Positions 23,589 through 30,585 of a stretch of DNA of 30,585 nt are shown here, in pieces. Origin of the DNA: Comamonadaceae bacterium CG_4_10_14_3_um_filter_60_75 (GTDB lineage Bacteria; Pseudomonadota; Gammaproteobacteria; Burkholderiales; Burkholderiaceae_C); NCBI GenBank assembly GCA_002784245.1, contig PFKL01000064.1:1-30585 (forward strand), in the 5' to 3' direction. Position numbers and translations under genes: made by a program. Numbering within the stretch: position 1 is the first letter of the stretch; every line of letters begins with the position of its first letter. Below the pieces are notes generated by a model. It made no database searches. It saw only the letters and a list, made by a program, of their open reading frames with translations, and was not told the DNA's origin.

Positions 23589-24806
23589 ATGGCAACCGAA
23601 AAGTCAAAACCCAGCAAGGAATTCGTCTTCGAGTGGGAAGGCAAAGACCGTAACGGCAAGCAGGTGCGCGGTGAAACGCGCGCCGGTGGTGAAAACCAGG
23701 TTCAGGCTGCGCTGCGGCGGCAAGGTGTGGTGTCCACCAAGATCAAAAAACGGCGCATGAGCGCGGGCCGGTCCATCAAACCCAAAGACATGGCCATCTT
23801 TACCCGCCAACTGGCCACCATGATGAAAGCCGGTGTGCCGCTGTTGCAGGCCTTTGACATCGTCGGCCGCGGCAACCCCAACCCCAGTGTCACCCGCCTG
23901 CTCAACGACATCCGCAGCGACGTGGAAACCGGCACCTCGCTTTCGGTCGCCTTTCGCAAGTACCCTCTGTACTTTGACGCGCTGTACTGCAACCTGGTCG
24001 AAGCCGGCGAGGCCGCCGGTATCCTGGACCAGTTGCTCGACCGGCTGGCGGTATACATGGAAAAGACCGAGGCGATGAAGTCCAAGATCAAGTCGGCGCT
24101 GATGTACCCGATCTCGGTGCTGATCGTGGCCTTTGTCGTCACCGCGGTGATCATGATTTTTGTCGTGCCTTCCTTCAAGGAAGTGTTCACCAGTTTTGGT
24201 GCTGACCTGCCCGCGCCAACGCTGGCCGTGATCGCCATGAGCGAAATTTTTGTCCAGTACTGGTGGGCGATTTTTGGCGGCATCGGTGGCGGCTTTTATT
24301 TTTTCATGCAAGCCTGGCGACGCAACCTCAAGGTACAGCATTTCATGGACCGTCTGCTTCTGAAAATGCCAATTTTTGGCGTTTTGGTCGATAAATCCTG
24401 CGTGGCACGCTGGACCCGCACCCTGTCGACCATGTTTGCCGCTGGCGTACCACTGGTGGAAGCCCTCGACTCGGTCGGCGGTGCCTCGGGCAACTCGGTG
24501 TATGAATCGGCCACCCTCAAAATCCAGCAAGAGGTCTCCACCGGTACTGCGCTCACCGCGGCCATGACCAACACCAACTTGTTCCCGTCGATGGTGCTGC
24601 AAATGTGCGCGATCGGTGAAGAGTCGGGCTCAATCGACCACATGCTGGGCAAGGCAGCCGACTTTTACGAGGCCGAAGTTGACGACATGGTGGCGGGTAT
24701 TTCCAGCCTGATGGAGCCAATCATCATCGTCATCCTGGGTACCGTCATCGGCGGCATCGTGGTGGCCATGTACCTGCCCATCTTCAAGCTCGGTCAGGTC
24801 GTCTGA
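23589..24806 (+). CDS. pilC: Type IV pilus inner membrane platform protein PilC
   Basis: 405 residues. Two T2SSF domains (about residues 70-195 and 275-395), each followed by hydrophobic segments: ISVLIVAFVVTAVIMIFVV, WWAIFGGIGGGFYFFMQ and PIIIVILGTVIGGIVVAMYL. The N-terminal cytoplasmic part begins FEWEGKDRNGKQVRGE, as usual for PilC. The stop overlaps the pilD ATG by one base (TGATG), so the two are probably coupled. Confidence 0.97.
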   Translation: MATEKSKPSKEFVFEWEGKDRNGKQVRGETRAGGENQVQAALRRQGVVSTKIKKRRMSAGRSIKPKDMAIFTRQLATMMKAGVPLLQAFDIVGRGNPNPSVTRLLNDIRSDVETGTSLSVAFRKYPLYFDALYCNLVEAGEAAGILDQLLDRLAVYMEKTEAMKSKIKSALMYPISVLIVAFVVTAVIMIFVVPSFKEVFTSFGADLPAPTLAVIAMSEIFVQYWWAIFGGIGGGFYFFMQAWRRNLKVQHFMDRLLLKMPIFGVLVDKSCVARWTRTLSTMFAAGVPLVEALDSVGGASGNSVYESATLKIQQEVSTGTALTAAMTNTNLFPSMVLQMCAIGEESGSIDHMLGKAADFYEAEVDDMVAGISSLMEPIIIVILGTVIGGIVVAMYLPIFKLGQVV

Positions 24807-25648
24807 TGGGGTTGTCGCAGGGGCTGGACGCTGGCGTTTTGGGCGTGCTCGGGCTGCTGATCGGCAGTTTTCTCAACGTCGTCATCTACCGCTTGCCGGT
24901 CATGCTGGAGGCGCAATGGAAGGCCGAATGCGCCGATTTGCAAGGCCAGACGCTGCCCGCTAGCACCCCATTCAATTTGATGGTGCCGCGCTCACGCTGC
25001 CAAAAATGTGGCCATACGCTGGCCTGGTTTGAAAACATCCCCGTGTTGAGCTATTCAGTGTTGCGTGGCCGTTGCCGCTCCTGCCACACGCCCATCAGCC
25101 TGCGTTATCCGCTGATTGAACTGGCCACCGGTGCGTTGTTCTTTTACTGTGGCTGGCATTGGGGCGCCAACGCCACTGGTCTGACCTGGTGCGGCTTTGC
25201 CGCCGCACTGCTGGCATTGGGCATGATCGATTGGGACACCACCTTGCTGCCCGACAACATCACCTTGCCGCTGCTGTGGGCCGGTCTGATCGCCGCAGCA
25301 CTCGGCTTGACGCGCATTGCGCCAGGTGACGCCGTCTGGGGTGCCGTGGGCGGCTACCTGTCGCTCTGGCTGGTGTACTGGGGCTTCAAGCTGGCCACCG
25401 GCAAGGAGGGCATGGGCTTTGGCGACTTCAAGCTTTTTGCCGCCCTGGGTGCCTGGTTTGGTTGGCAGGCGCTCATCCCGATCATACTGATGGCCTCGGT
25501 GATCGGCGCCATCATTGGTGTTGCCATGAAGTTCTCCAGCGGCCTGCGCGAAGGCGGCTACATCCCGTTTGGGCCGTTTCTGGCTGGCGCTGGCCTGACC
25601 GCCATGCTGGCTGGGCCGCAAGCCATCCTGCAGGTGGTTGGGCTGTAG
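24806..25648 (+). CDS. pilD: Prepilin peptidase / N-methyltransferase PilD
   Basis: 280 residues. Aspartic protease in the inner membrane that cleaves and N-methylates type IV prepilins and type II pseudopilins. The N-terminal GSFLNVVIYRLP, the cytoplasmic zinc loop with CQKC and CRSC, and the two catalytic Asp sites (MIDWDTTLLPD and GMGFGDFKLFAALG) are intact. About eight hydrophobic segments. Follows pilC with a one-base overlap and precedes coaE by three bases. Confidence 0.97.
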   Translation: MGLSQGLDAGVLGVLGLLIGSFLNVVIYRLPVMLEAQWKAECADLQGQTLPASTPFNLMVPRSRCQKCGHTLAWFENIPVLSYSVLRGRCRSCHTPISLRYPLIELATGALFFYCGWHWGANATGLTWCGFAAALLALGMIDWDTTLLPDNITLPLLWAGLIAAALGLTRIAPGDAVWGAVGGYLSLWLVYWGFKLATGKEGMGFGDFKLFAALGAWFGWQALIPIILMASVIGAIIGVAMKFSSGLREGGYIPFGPFLAGAGLTAMLAGPQAILQVVGL

Positions 25649-25651
25649 TCG

Positions 25652-26296
25652 ATGGCGCGCGCCTTGCGCTTGGGGTTGACCGGCGGCATCGGTTCGGGCA
25701 AGAGCACGGTCGCGGCCATGCTGGCTGACCTGGGGGCAGCGGTGATCGACGCCGACGCCCTTGCGCGGTCCGTGACCACTGCCGGTGGCGAAGCAATCAC
25801 AGCAATCCGCGACGCGTTTGGCGCTGATTTCATTACCCCATCGGGCGCGCTAGACCGCGACCGCATGCGTGAACTGGCCTACACCGAACCCGACGCACGC
25901 CGACGGCTGGAGGCGATTATTCACCCGCTGGTCGGTCAAAAAACCTGGCAACAAGCGGCCCTGGCCGAAGCAGCAGGGCACCGCTGTCTGGTGTTTGATG
26001 TGCCGTTGTTGGTTGAATCGGACCACTGGCGCTGCCGCGTTGAACACGTCATCGTTGTCGACTGCACCCCGTTAACCCAAGTCGATCGCGTCGTGGCGCG
26101 CAGCGGGCTCACGGCACGCGCTGTCGAGGCGATCCTTGCCGCCCAATCACCGCGCTTACGACGTCTGCAGGCCGCCGATGCCGTTATTTTCAATGAGGGC
26201 ATTTCCTTGCCGGTTTTAAGGTCTCAGGTTGACGCTTTGGCGCGTGGCTTGGGGCTATCATTGGGGCCACCCAACGCCGCCAAAAATCAGCCGTGA
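25652..26296 (+). CDS. coaE: Dephospho-CoA kinase
   Basis: 214 residues. Last step of CoA synthesis. P-loop GLTGGIGSGKST near residue 8, then VIDADALAR and IHPLVG, VFDVPLLVES. The ATG follows the pilD stop by three bases and the end overlaps zapD (GTGA). With coaD at 15.6 kb both final CoA steps are in this window, in separate transcripts. Confidence 0.97.
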   Translation: MARALRLGLTGGIGSGKSTVAAMLADLGAAVIDADALARSVTTAGGEAITAIRDAFGADFITPSGALDRDRMRELAYTEPDARRRLEAIIHPLVGQKTWQQAALAEAAGHRCLVFDVPLLVESDHWRCRVEHVIVVDCTPLTQVDRVVARSGLTARAVEAILAAQSPRLRRLQAADAVIFNEGISLPVLRSQVDALARGLGLSLGPPNAAKNQP

Positions 26297-27048
26297 TCCT
26301 CTACGAATATCCCCTGCAAGAACGAATCCGAACCTACTTGCGTCTTGAACATTTGTTTGTGCGTTTGAACCAACTGATGTCACGGGTAGACGCACTGGAC
26401 CATCACTTTGCACTGGTCACCCTGTTTGAGATCATGGACGTGGCAGCGCGGGCCGATCTGAAATCTGACCTGCTCAAGGATCTCGACAAGCAAAAACACG
26501 CACTCGAGGGCTACCGGGGAAATCCAGCCATCGCCGAAGGCGTTCTCAACGAAGTCATCGACGGGCTCGATCAGTGTTTTTCTGCCCTGAACAACCAACC
26601 GGGCAAGGCGGGCCAAAGCCTGACTGAAAACGACTGGCTGATGAGCATCCGCAGCCGCATCGGCATTCCTGGGGGCACCTGTGAATTTGACTTGCCGTCT
26701 TATTACGCCTGGCAACACAAAACCGGAGTCACCCGGCAAGATGACTTCGCCGTATGGACCGGTACGCTGGCCCCGTTGTCAGGCGCGGTGCATTTGCTGC
26801 TGAAACTCTTGCGTGACTCGGGGGCGCCACAAAAGGTCTTCGCCAGCGCCGGTCAGTTCCAGCAAAACCTGCCCCAAGGCCGCACCTTTTTATTGCTGCG
26901 CGTGGCCCTTGACTCATCGCTGGAGTTGATTCCAGAGATCAGCGGCAACCGGCTGATGGTGTCGATCCGGTGGATGCGCCTGGGCGACGGGCAACGTCCA
27001 CAGGCCGTGACCGACGATGTTGCTTTTGAGTTGGCGCTGTGCGCATGA
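26293..27048 (+). CDS. zapD: Cell division protein ZapD
   Basis: 251 residues. Cytoplasmic protein that cross-links FtsZ protofilaments through the FtsZ C-terminal tail. Begins MILYEYPLQERIRTYLRLEHLF, the family hallmark; C-terminal beta domain contains LPQGRTFLLLRVALD and RLMVSIRWMRL. GTG start overlapping the coaE stop. Its partner FtsZ is encoded about 2 kb downstream on the other strand. The coaE-zapD-yacG order is conserved. Confidence 0.96.
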   Translation: MILYEYPLQERIRTYLRLEHLFVRLNQLMSRVDALDHHFALVTLFEIMDVAARADLKSDLLKDLDKQKHALEGYRGNPAIAEGVLNEVIDGLDQCFSALNNQPGKAGQSLTENDWLMSIRSRIGIPGGTCEFDLPSYYAWQHKTGVTRQDDFAVWTGTLAPLSGAVHLLLKLLRDSGAPQKVFASAGQFQQNLPQGRTFLLLRVALDSSLELIPEISGNRLMVSIRWMRLGDGQRPQAVTDDVAFELALCA

Positions 27049-27248
27049 AGTCAGCCACCGGCACGCAGGCACCGCGCATCGTCACCTGCCCCACCTGCGG
27101 TGGCCCTAGCGTTTACGCCAGCAGCAATGCCTGTCGTCCATTTTGCTGCGCCCGTTGCCGCCAACTCGACCTGGGCGCCTGGGCCAGCGAGCGTTTCGTC
27201 CTGCCCAGCGCAACGCCGCCCGACCCTGACGGTCAAACGTCACACTGA
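27045..27248 (+). CDS. yacG: DNA gyrase inhibitor YacG (zinc-binding)
   Basis: 67 residues. Small zinc protein that binds GyrB and blocks gyrase. Zinc ligands lie in CPTCGG and PFCCARC, followed by the conserved QLDLGAWASERF. The ATG at 27045 overlaps the zapD stop by four bases (ATGA). Two extra cysteines (in NACRPFCC) are not the usual ligands. Confidence 0.93.
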   Translation: MKSATGTQAPRIVTCPTCGGPSVYASSNACRPFCCARCRQLDLGAWASERFVLPSATPPDPDGQTSH

Positions 27249-27272
27249 ACGCCAACGCAACAGGAGCCACGC

Positions 27273-27716
27273 GTGCCGCACCTCAGTCTGTCACTGCAAT
27301 TCGGCAAGTTCGCCGATGTCGCTCTGCACCGCGCTGCGCTGGCGCGGCACAAGGTGATGCGCTGGCTGCGTGCCAGCTTGCAAAGCGACGCCGAACTAAC
27401 GGTGCGCATCGTCGACGCGGCTGAAGGGCGCTCACTCAATCGCGACTACCGCAAGAAGGACTACGCCACCAACGTACTGACTTTTGACTACACCCAGGAA
27501 CCCATCGTGAGCGCCGACTTGGTCTTGTGCGCACCGGTGGTGGCACAAGAGGCGAAAGAGCAGCACAAGACGCTGGAAGAACATTACGCACACCTGCTGA
27601 TCCACGGCGCATTGCATGCGCAGGGCTGGGATCACGAGCTTGATGAGGACGCACAGGTGATGGAACTGCGCGAGAGCGAGATCCTGGCCCGGCTGGGCTT
27701 TGCCAACCCCTACTGA
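27273..27716 (+). CDS. ybeY: Endoribonuclease YbeY (16S rRNA maturation factor)
   Basis: 147 residues. Metal-dependent endoribonuclease involved in 16S rRNA 3' end maturation and 70S quality control. The three-histidine metal site HGALHAQGWDH (HxxxHxxxxxH) is intact; the upstream RIVDAAEGRSLNRDYRKKDYATNVLTF block is the family signature. GTG start preceded by AGGAG at six bases. As I recall, ybeY usually lies next to phoH or lnt; here it follows yacG. Confidence 0.95.
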   Translation: MPHLSLSLQFGKFADVALHRAALARHKVMRWLRASLQSDAELTVRIVDAAEGRSLNRDYRKKDYATNVLTFDYTQEPIVSADLVLCAPVVAQEAKEQHKTLEEHYAHLLIHGALHAQGWDHELDEDAQVMELRESEILARLGFANPY

Positions 27717-27724
27717 TAACTTGA

Positions 27725-27788
27725 GGGTCAGACCACTCGCGCCAGCGATGCGCTCTGACCCCAACTGATCACTGACCCCAACTGATCA
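27725..27788. repeat. Inverted repeat plus 17-bp tandem repeat downstream of ybeY
   Basis: GGGTCAGA (27725-27732) and TCTGACCC (27754-27761) can form a hairpin with a 21-base loop. CTGACCCCAACTGATCA occurs twice in direct succession (27755-27771 and 27772-27788), perfectly. The GGGGTCAGA-like ends recall REP-like elements linked to REP-associated transposases, but no transposase gene is present. It lies between the convergent ends of ybeY and the small membrane protein gene. Confidence 0.75.
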
Positions 27789-27795
27789 AAAACCG

Positions 27796-27972
27796 TCAGG
27801 CCAGTCGCTCCAGGATGAGCACGGCGAAAAAACCCAAGGCCGCCAGCACTGTCCACTTCAACACCTTGAGACCCCACAGTTTGTAGCGCTCCTGGCCTGT
27901 ACCAATGAAGAAGACAAACGAGACAATCGCTGCCAGCAACAGCAACAAAACGGCCCAGCGAAACAGCAGCAT
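27796..27972 (-). CDS. Small two-helix membrane protein after lpxC
   Basis: 58 residues from ATG 27972. Two hydrophobic segments (about residues 3-22, LFRWAVLLLLLAAIVSFVFF, and 39-54, WTVLAALGFFAVLILE) separated by the polar loop IGTGQERYKLWGLKVLK. An upstream in-frame start at 28041 would begin inside lpxC and is unlikely. It begins 13 bases after the lpxC stop and is probably co-transcribed with it. I do not recognise a named family; it is a hypothetical inner membrane protein. Confidence 0.7.
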   Translation of the reverse strand: MLLFRWAVLLLLLAAIVSFVFFIGTGQERYKLWGLKVLKWTVLAALGFFAVLILERLA

Positions 27973-27985
27973 GGTGATATGCCCG

Positions 27986-28909
27986 TTACCAAGCGCGGGC
28001 CAGTTGGGCAAAGCCCCGCGGCGCGCGTTGCTCGTCGTCAAACGTCACCACGTCCCAGGCCTGCGCCTGCGCGAGCAACTCACGCAACAGCAAGTTGTTG
28101 AGCGCATGCCCTGAGCGAAACGCACTGTAACTGGCCAGCAGGGGTTTGCCCAGCAGATACAAATCGCCCATCGCATCGAGAATCTTGTGTTTGACAAACT
28201 CATCGTCGTAGCGCAATCCGCCAGCGTTGAGCACCTTGTAGTCGTCCATCACAATGGCGTTGTCCAACCCGCCACCCAGGGCAAGTCCGTTGGCCCGCAT
28301 CGCTTCAACGTCGCGGGTAAAACCAAAGGTCCGGGCACGGGCGATGTCTTTGGAATACGAACCCGTACTCATGTCAAACACCACGCGCTGACCAGTGGAA
28401 TCCACCGCCGGATGGCTGAAGTCAATCTCGAAGCTGAGCTTGTAGCCGTGGTAGGGCTCCAATCTGGCCCATTTCAAGTTGTCACCCGCGCCATGGCGTA
28501 CCTCGACCGGCGCCAGCAGGCGGATAAAGCGACGCGGTGCATCCTGAAAAACAATACCGGCGCTTTGCAACAAAAATACAAACGACGCGGCTGAGCCGTC
28601 CAGAATCGGCACTTCTTCGGCAGTGATGTCCACGTAAAGGTTATCCACACCCAAGCCAGCGCAGGCCGACATCAGGTGTTCGACCGTATGCACCTTGGCG
28701 TCACCCACACCGATGGTCGATGCCATTCGGGTATCGGTCACCGCCTGCGCCGACACCGCAATGTCTACCGGTTGCGGCAAATCGACCCGGCGAAACACGA
28801 TGCCGGTATCGGGCTGCGCTGGGCGCAGGGTGATTTCCACCCGTTGCCCGCTGTGCAAGCCCACGCCAACGGCTCGGGTCAGGGATTTAAGCGTTCGTTG
28901 TTTTAACAC
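27986..28909 (-). CDS. lpxC: UDP-3-O-acyl-N-acetylglucosamine deacetylase LpxC
   Basis: 307 residues, normal length. Zinc enzyme, committed step of lipid A synthesis. Begins with GTG and MLKQRTLKSLTRAVGVGLHSG, closely matching the E. coli N-terminus, so the start is firm. Zinc ligands: His78 in HTVEHLMSA, His and Asp in VKHKILDAMGD, with SGHALNN near the end. Downstream of ftsZ, as at the end of the division cluster in many proteobacteria. TAAAAT ends six bases before the GTG and there is no ribosome binding site, so a separate leaderless transcript is possible. Confidence 0.97.
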   Translation of the reverse strand: MLKQRTLKSLTRAVGVGLHSGQRVEITLRPAQPDTGIVFRRVDLPQPVDIAVSAQAVTDTRMASTIGVGDAKVHTVEHLMSACAGLGVDNLYVDITAEEVPILDGSAASFVFLLQSAGIVFQDAPRRFIRLLAPVEVRHGAGDNLKWARLEPYHGYKLSFEIDFSHPAVDSTGQRVVFDMSTGSYSKDIARARTFGFTRDVEAMRANGLALGGGLDNAIVMDDYKVLNAGGLRYDDEFVKHKILDAMGDLYLLGKPLLASYSAFRSGHALNNLLLRELLAQAQAWDVVTFDDEQRAPRGFAQLARAW

Positions 28910-28915
28910 CGGGTG

Positions 28916-28921
28916 ATTTTA
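28916..28921 (-). promoter_or_regulatory. -10-like hexamer of lpxC (possible leaderless start)
   Basis: TAAAAT on the minus strand ends six bases (CACCCG) before the GTG start of lpxC. No Shine-Dalgarno sequence. The -35 region falls in the end of ftsZ and is poor. Confidence 0.35.
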
Positions 28922-28932
28922 CTTTCGATGCT

Positions 28933-30180
28933 TCAATCGGCTTGTTTGCGCAGGAACGCCGGGATCTCAAAGTCATCCATGCCGCCGCTGGACAAGGCGT
29001 CAACCCGTGCCGCCGCCGAGGTGCGATTGCGCCAGACGGCCGGCGCAGCCATCGACACGTAGTCGTTTTGCGTCATCCGTCCCATACCCGGACCGGTAAC
29101 AACGCTGGCACCGGGGCCAGCGGCCACAGGCGTGTCCAGGGTCGGCACATTGATTGGCATGTTGTCGGTCCCGGTACGCCGGATTTCAGACTGGACGATC
29201 GAGATGTTGGGCTTGCGGCCCTGGCGGCTCAAACCGGTAGCGACCACGGTCACGCGAATCTGGTCGTCCAGGTGATCGTCGTAGGCGGTGCCGTAGATCA
29301 CATGCGCGTCGGGCGAGGCGTAGGCGCGAATAGTGTTCATCGCCAGTTTCGATTCCGACAACTTCAGCGACCCCTTGGCCGCCGAAATCAGCACCAGCAC
29401 GCCTTTGGCGCCAGAGAGGTCGATGCCTTCGAGCAACGGGCACGCCACCGCTTGTTCGGCAGCGATGCGGGCGCGGTCCGGGCCAGCGGCCACCGCGGTG
29501 CCCATCATGGCCTTGCCGGGCTCGCCCATGACCGTGCGCACGTCTTCAAAGTCGACGTTCACATGGCCTGGCACGTTGATGATTTCGGCAATGCCGCCAA
29601 CCGCATTCTTCAGCACGTCATTGGCGTGGGCAAAGGCTTCGTCCTGCGTTGCATCGTCGCCCAGCACTTCGAGCAGCTTTTCGTTGAGCACCACGATCAG
29701 CGAATCAACGTTGGCTTCGAGTTCGGACAGGCCCTGGTCAGCATTGTCCATGCGGCGCCTGCCTTCAAACTCAAACGGCTTGGTGACCACGCCCACGGTC
29801 AGGATGCCCATCTCCCGCGCCACCCGGGCAATCACCGGTGCCGCGCCGGTACCGGTGCCCCCACCCATACCCGCGGTGATGAACAGCATGTGCGCGCCAT
29901 CAATCGCTTCGCGAATATGGTCGATCGCCACCTCAGCCGCTTCCCGCGCCTTCTCGGGCTTGCTGCCTGCGCCCAGCCCGGTGGAACCGAGCTGGATGAT
30001 GCGGTGGGCGTCGCTGGTTGACAACGCCTGCGCATCGGTATTGGCGCAAATGAACTCAACGCCTTGCACCGCGCTGGCGATCATGTGCGCCACCGCGTTG
30101 CCGCCACCACCGCCGACGCCAATTACCTTGATTTGGGTGCCTTGGTTAAACGCTTCTTCGTCAATAAGTTCAATGGGCAT
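28933..30180 (-). CDS. ftsZ: Cell division protein FtsZ
   Basis: 415 residues. Tubulin-like GTPase that forms the division ring. Motifs: IGVGGGGGNAVAHM, tubulin signature GGGTGTGAAP with the T7 region VDFEDVRTVM. The C-terminal linker (about residues 320-400) is Ala/Gly/Pro-rich, and the tail DDFEIPAFLRKQAD is the conserved peptide that binds FtsA, ZapD and others. A clear AGGAGA lies six bases before the ATG. Order ftsA-ftsZ-lpxC as in other proteobacteria. Confidence 0.98.
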   Translation of the reverse strand: MPIELIDEEAFNQGTQIKVIGVGGGGGNAVAHMIASAVQGVEFICANTDAQALSTSDAHRIIQLGSTGLGAGSKPEKAREAAEVAIDHIREAIDGAHMLFITAGMGGGTGTGAAPVIARVAREMGILTVGVVTKPFEFEGRRRMDNADQGLSELEANVDSLIVVLNEKLLEVLGDDATQDEAFAHANDVLKNAVGGIAEIINVPGHVNVDFEDVRTVMGEPGKAMMGTAVAAGPDRARIAAEQAVACPLLEGIDLSGAKGVLVLISAAKGSLKLSESKLAMNTIRAYASPDAHVIYGTAYDDHLDDQIRVTVVATGLSRQGRKPNISIVQSEIRRTGTDNMPINVPTLDTPVAAGPGASVVTGPGMGRMTQNDYVSMAAPAVWRNRTSAAARVDALSSGGMDDFEIPAFLRKQAD

Positions 30181-30215
30181 GCTGCTCTCCTTGGGGTTTG
30201 AATGCTAAAAAAGAA

Positions 30216-30244
30216 ATAAAAGTGAACTGAAATTCGGGTTGCAA
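30216..30244 (-). promoter_or_regulatory. Possible ftsZ promoter in the ftsA-ftsZ gap
   Basis: On the minus strand TTGCAA (30239-30244) and TTTTAT (30216-30221) are separated by 17 bases, about 36 bases before the ftsZ start. Each box matches its consensus at four of six positions, so this is a weak call. Confidence 0.3.
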
Positions 30245-30248
30245 CGTG

Positions 30249-30270
30249 GGCGGTGGGTCCATGCACCGCC
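30249..30270. promoter_or_regulatory. Hairpin in the ftsA-ftsZ intergenic region
   Basis: GGCGGTG (30249-30255) pairs with CACCGCC (30264-30270) across eight bases. No T run follows on either strand, so it is not an obvious terminator. It lies just upstream of the possible ftsZ promoter; the 138-base gap holds no gene. Confidence 0.4.
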
Positions 30271-30318
30271 ATCGTCGTGGCGGGCCGGTCCAGTGGTGGC
30301 AAGATAATTTTTGCGGCA

Positions 30319-30585
30319 TCAGAAATTCCCCATGAACCAGTCTTTGACCGAGCCAAACGCACTCTTGACCGAGCCGTTCTTCTGCGCCACCTTGAAGCCG
30401 CGCAGCCGCGCCAGCCGGGCCTCTTCGAGCAGACCCATCACTGTGGCTGCGCGCGGTTGCGCCACCATGTCCGACAGGGCACCACGGTACTGCGGCAGGC
30501 CTCGGCGCACGGGCTTGAGGAAGATGTCCTCACCGAGCTCAACCATGCCCGGCATGACGCAACTGCCGCCGGTCAGCACAACGCC
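30319..30585 (-). CDS. ftsA: Cell division protein FtsA, C-terminal part (cut by window edge)
   Basis: The last 88 residues are visible, beginning GVVLTGGSCVMPGMVELG, the nucleotide-binding motif near the end of the actin-like fold, and ending in the amphipathic membrane-targeting helix FGSVKDWFMGNF. The open frame continues beyond 30585, so the start is outside. FtsA anchors FtsZ to the membrane. It precedes ftsZ by 138 bases. Confidence 0.95.
   Translation of the reverse strand, partial: GVVLTGGSCVMPGMVELGEDIFLKPVRRGLPQYRGALSDMVAQPRAATVMGLLEEARLARLRGFKVAQKNGSVKSAFGSVKDWFMGNF

Noticed and set aside
28942..30208. Long open frames on the plus strand opposite ftsZ (359 and 291 residues)
   Set aside because: ftsZ on the minus strand is certain; the antisense frames have skewed composition and no recognisable domain, as expected from codon bias in a GC-rich gene.
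1..30585. CRISPR array, prophage, insertion sequence or defence island
   Set aside because: No repeat-spacer pattern, transposase, integrase or phage genes were seen; nearly all sequence is assigned to known chromosomal genes.

Overview
The window looks like a housekeeping stretch of a betaproteobacterial chromosome, most likely a member of the Burkholderiales family Comamonadaceae (Rhodoferax/Polaromonas-like). This is inferred from gene orders known in that group (hrcA-nadK-recN; lolB-ispE-tRNA-prs-rplY-pth; rsmD-coaD with a YfhL-type ferredoxin; pilB-pilC-pilD-coaE-zapD-yacG; ftsA-ftsZ-lpxC), high GC content and protein sequence flavour. Coding density is very high, no gap between genes reaches 300 bases, and I see no phage, insertion sequence, CRISPR or defence locus.

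Layout. 1-201 holds two tRNA genes (Arg-ACG, cut by the left edge, and a CAT-anticodon tRNA best read as Ile2), both on the minus strand behind a promoter inside the 3' end of hrcA. hrcA (-) diverges from nadK-recN-rapZ (+). On the minus strand follow mutY, a large dynamin-like GTPase and mutM, so the two glycosylases of the 8-oxoguanine repair system bracket a membrane-remodelling-type GTPase. From 8.6 to 14.8 kb the plus strand carries a periplasmic TPR protein, lolB, ispE, tRNA-Gln, prs, rplY (with a clear terminator), pth and a small DUF4124-like exported protein. From 19.6 down to 14.8 kb the minus strand carries an M16 protease pair, rsmD, coaD, uspA and a ferredoxin. From 19.6 to 27.7 kb the plus strand carries ftsY, a diguanylate cyclase, pilB-pilC-pilD, coaE, zapD, yacG and ybeY. 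The right end (minus strand) is the end of the division cluster: ftsA (partial), ftsZ, lpxC and a small membrane protein.

How the genes work together. Main themes are envelope biogenesis (lolB, lpxC, the TPR protein, M16 peptidases, ftsY), cell division (ftsA, ftsZ, zapD), DNA repair (recN, mutY, mutM), translation (rplY, pth, ybeY, rsmD, tRNAs) and cofactor or precursor supply (nadK, coaD, coaE, prs, ispE). Many neighbours overlap by 1-11 bases (ATGA, GTGA, TGATG), which suggests translational coupling.

Most interesting observations. (1) Five genes (hrcA, nadK, the TPR gene, pth, lpxC) have a -10-like hexamer matching TATAAT at 5 of 6 positions, ending exactly six bases before the start codon, with no Shine-Dalgarno sequence; this predicts leaderless mRNAs. 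(2) Three AT-rich patches of about 60 bp align without gaps and look like copies of a short dispersed element. One lies inside recN; the other two encode the signal peptides of LolB and of an M16 peptidase. (3) The mutM-dynamin-mutY arrangement. (4) A diguanylate cyclase overlapping ftsY and followed by pilus assembly genes, with a nested dyad before pilB. These are hypotheses read by eye from sequence; no database search or computation was run.
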